This document shows positions 25,604-27,041 of a DNA stretch of 27,041 nt, piece by piece (positions within the stretch are counted from its first letter, which is position 1; the number at the start of each line of letters is the position of its first letter). The DNA comes from Flavobacteriales bacterium UBA979 (GTDB lineage Bacteria > Bacteroidota > Bacteroidia > Flavobacteriales_D > Sanyastnellaceae): the NCBI GenBank assembly GCA_002292325.1, contig DBBR01000009.1, positions 1-27,041 on the forward strand. The letters run 5' to 3'. Position numbers and translations under genes: made by a program. The notes below the pieces were generated by a model. The model did not search any database and was not told the DNA's origin. It saw only the letters and a program-made list of their open reading frames with translations.

Positions 25604-25771
25604 TTAAGCCTGCCAAGTATTGCCACATCCTTGACACTGCGTCGGTTGACGATTTGTCAGCAGAATTAACAGCCCGAGTGGAAAAAAGCAAATTGCCACG
25701 AGGATTTGCCATGTATAGAATTTGCCTTTGGCCGTATTGGTTTTGCACTGGGGACAGGTTACGATGCTCAT
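25604..25771 (-). CDS. BRI3/LITAF-like zinc-ribbon membrane protein, 55 aa
   Basis: A 55-aa protein with a split zinc ribbon: CPQC near the N-terminus and CQGCG near the C-terminus, on either side of a hydrophobic segment with FFPLGLLILL. The pattern CPxC-(G-x-F)-hydrophobic-FPxG-R-xx-CxxCG is that of the BRI3/LITAF-like group, where the ribbon anchors the protein on the membrane face. The Met at 25771 is chosen over the frame opening at 25852, because the extra 27 residues have no support and would butt against the neighbouring gene. First gene of the small-membrane-protein operon. Function unknown. Confidence 0.65.
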   Translation of the reverse strand: MSIVTCPQCKTNTAKGKFYTWQILVAICFFPLGLLILLTNRQPTQCQGCGNTWQA

Positions 25772-25852
25772 GGTTGATGATTTTCCGTTAAGGTAATTCG
25801 AAAATTGTAAATCGACGCTTTGGAATGGCCCTAACCCAAGCCCATGTTCCAA

Positions 25853-27041
25853 TCATTCCTTGACAAATCGAATGGCTTCGTAAGATTTTCCAGTTACGCG
25901 AAGTTGCAAGTTGTACAAACCGGCCGGCAGTGTTCCAACGTTAACAGCTTCATTCCCTACGCCGCGTTGTTGGTGCACGACTTTACCGTTTGCACCATAA
26001 ACAAAGGCTTCCCATGTCTCGTTGGTTGCGAGACCCCTGATCTGGGCTGTGGTCCTAACAGGGTTGGGAAAGAGGGAGAGTGCCTTGGTGGCGAATGCCG
26101 TTTCACCAATATCCGAAGCCGTGCTTTCGCAGATTTCGAAGTTGAGCGTACTTGGCGGTGTTGAGGTGGTGTTCGTTTCGTCAATGACAATCTCGCCGCT
26201 CGTATTTTGCACGATGTACCCTGTTTGGTTGGGGAAACTGACAGCTGGCGTCACAACAAAGTCTATTTCGCCTTCATCAACTGTAACCATCACAGGTCGA
26301 CTCTGGAAACTTTCATAATCTGCAAAACCATCACCATTGAAATCGGGGTTAAAGAAAATATTGGCCTCCAAACCCGATTCAGAATAGACGGCCATATTTC
26401 CTCCGTACCAACCATCTTGGGACCCGTCAGTGAATGTAACTTCTATGAGGCCGCAGGTTGGACTTTCTTCGCATGGATTCAATCCATAAATGCTGACCGG
26501 CGGATAAGCAAAGCTGCTGTAGATAATAGCTCCGAATTGATCCTCAACTTCGAATCCGTGGTTCCCGCTCCAGAAGCTCCCCGCACTGCTGTAAATCACG
26601 TCAATTCGAGAACCATTGTTCACAGGCACAGAAAAGGAGTCCGATGTACCTGTTGTCAAGGTCTCCGATGCGAGTAAGGTGCCATCTGAAAAAACATTGA
26701 TTGTTGAGCCTCCCCACCCTTCTGATGGATCATCGAAGGTGAACATGTTAATTTTCCATGCTCCGCATGTTCCCTCGGGATCTGGAAAGTCAAAAGGCAT
26801 TACTTCACCCAATGCGTGCACCACTCCATTGTAGGCGAGCATGTTTGGCTGAACAATGGGGGCCGAATTGGCTGCAATGCCCTCGGAGTCAATGGAGATT
26901 CCAATATTGCCGTTGCCATAGGAAGGCAGATTTTGACCATTGAATAAATCATCCGATTCATAAACAGCCTCTACCAGATGCGCATAGAGGATGTCATCCA
27001 TGAACTGGGAGGCGAGTAAGGCTTCTACGCTCTCGAAGCCA
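25853..27041 (-). CDS. Secreted fasciclin-domain protein with T9SS sorting tail (partial)
   Basis: The 5' end lies beyond the window; the frame stays open to 27041, through residues GFESVEALLASQF before the first visible Met at 27001. The visible start is the second half of a FAS1 (fasciclin) adhesion domain, ending in MLAYNGVVHALGEVMPF. Two related beta-rich repeats of about 100 residues follow, opening with CGAWKINMFTFDDPSEGWGG and CGLIEVTFTDGSQDGWYGG; the second contains a Ca-binding-like loop DFNGDGFADYE. The last 75 residues are a standard T9SS type A sorting domain: LSLFPNPVRTTAQI, VYGANGKVV, LPAGLYNLQL and a basic FVKE end. The protein is therefore expected on the cell surface or secreted, with a role in adhesion or matrix formation (inferred). 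Confidence 0.85.
   Translation of the reverse strand, partial: GFESVEALLASQFMDDILYAHLVEAVYESDDLFNGQNLPSYGNGNIGISIDSEGIAANSAPIVQPNMLAYNGVVHALGEVMPFDFPDPEGTCGAWKINMFTFDDPSEGWGGSTINVFSDGTLLASETLTTGTSDSFSVPVNNGSRIDVIYSSAGSFWSGNHGFEVEDQFGAIIYSSFAYPPVSIYGLNPCEESPTCGLIEVTFTDGSQDGWYGGNMAVYSESGLEANIFFNPDFNGDGFADYESFQSRPVMVTVDEGEIDFVVTPAVSFPNQTGYIVQNTSGEIVIDETNTTSTPPSTLNFEICESTASDIGETAFATKALSLFPNPVRTTAQIRGLATNETWEAFVYGANGKVVHQQRGVGNEAVNVGTLPAGLYNLQLRVTGKSYEAIRFVKE

Overview
The window looks like a chromosomal segment of a Bacteroidota bacterium, probably a marine member of the Flavobacteriales. The evidence is a type IX secretion (T9SS) C-terminal sorting domain on the fasciclin-like protein, a degenerate version of it on a secreted deiminase, a TonB-dependent receptor paired with a DUF4625 lipoprotein, a PF13372-type porin, few clear Shine-Dalgarno sites, and secreted proteins with a short Asp/Gly EF-hand loop. 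Base composition is near 50% GC by eye. Both ends cut through genes.

Left part (1-9530). A TonB receptor tail and a DUF4625 lipoprotein form a + strand pair that ends in a hairpin terminator. A secreted agmatine/peptidylarginine deiminase-type enzyme follows. Then comes a redox locus. A minus-strand outer-membrane porin of the alginate-export family diverges from a + strand operon of three genes: a 530-aa fusion of flavin reductase, 2Fe-2S ferredoxin, one membrane helix and a pentaheme cytochrome; a membrane-anchored monoheme DUF3365 protein; and a four-helix cytochrome b with ligands for two hemes. Together they could pass electrons from NAD(P)H across the inner membrane into the periplasm. 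Convergent to it is a minus-strand group: a secreted EF-hand/lipocalin-like protein, an unrecognised 218-aa protein, trmL, and a CIA30-family protein.

Centre and right (9657-24748) is a 15-kb nonribosomal peptide synthetase (NRPS) operon on the minus strand, read right to left: a SAM methyltransferase, NRPS 1 of the assembly line (2175 aa, GTG start 8 nt after the methyltransferase stop), and NRPS 2 (2588 aa) ending in a thioesterase. My reading of the domain order is [half-C]-T-C-[half-C]-A(Asn)-[pseudo-A]-T-E, then C-A(?)-T-C-A(Orn)-T-C-T-TE. The binding-pocket residues read by eye give DFTKVGEVGK for the first A domain (close to the Asn code) and DVGEIGNIDK for the last (one residue off a known Orn code). 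The first and last carrier domains have no A domain of their own. The large synthetase carries two related half-condensation segments and a degenerate second adenylation-like segment. This is the most unusual system in the window. No transporter, phosphopantetheinyl transferase, hydroxylase or other tailoring gene is present besides the methyltransferase.

Far right (24939-27041). A minus-strand operon of three small membrane proteins (BRI3/LITAF-like zinc ribbon, an unrecognised one-helix protein sharing its membrane motif, and DUF2752) lies next to a secreted fasciclin-domain protein with a T9SS tail that runs off the window. No rRNA, tRNA, CRISPR array, insertion sequence or phage gene was seen, and no gene-free stretch exceeds 300 bases.
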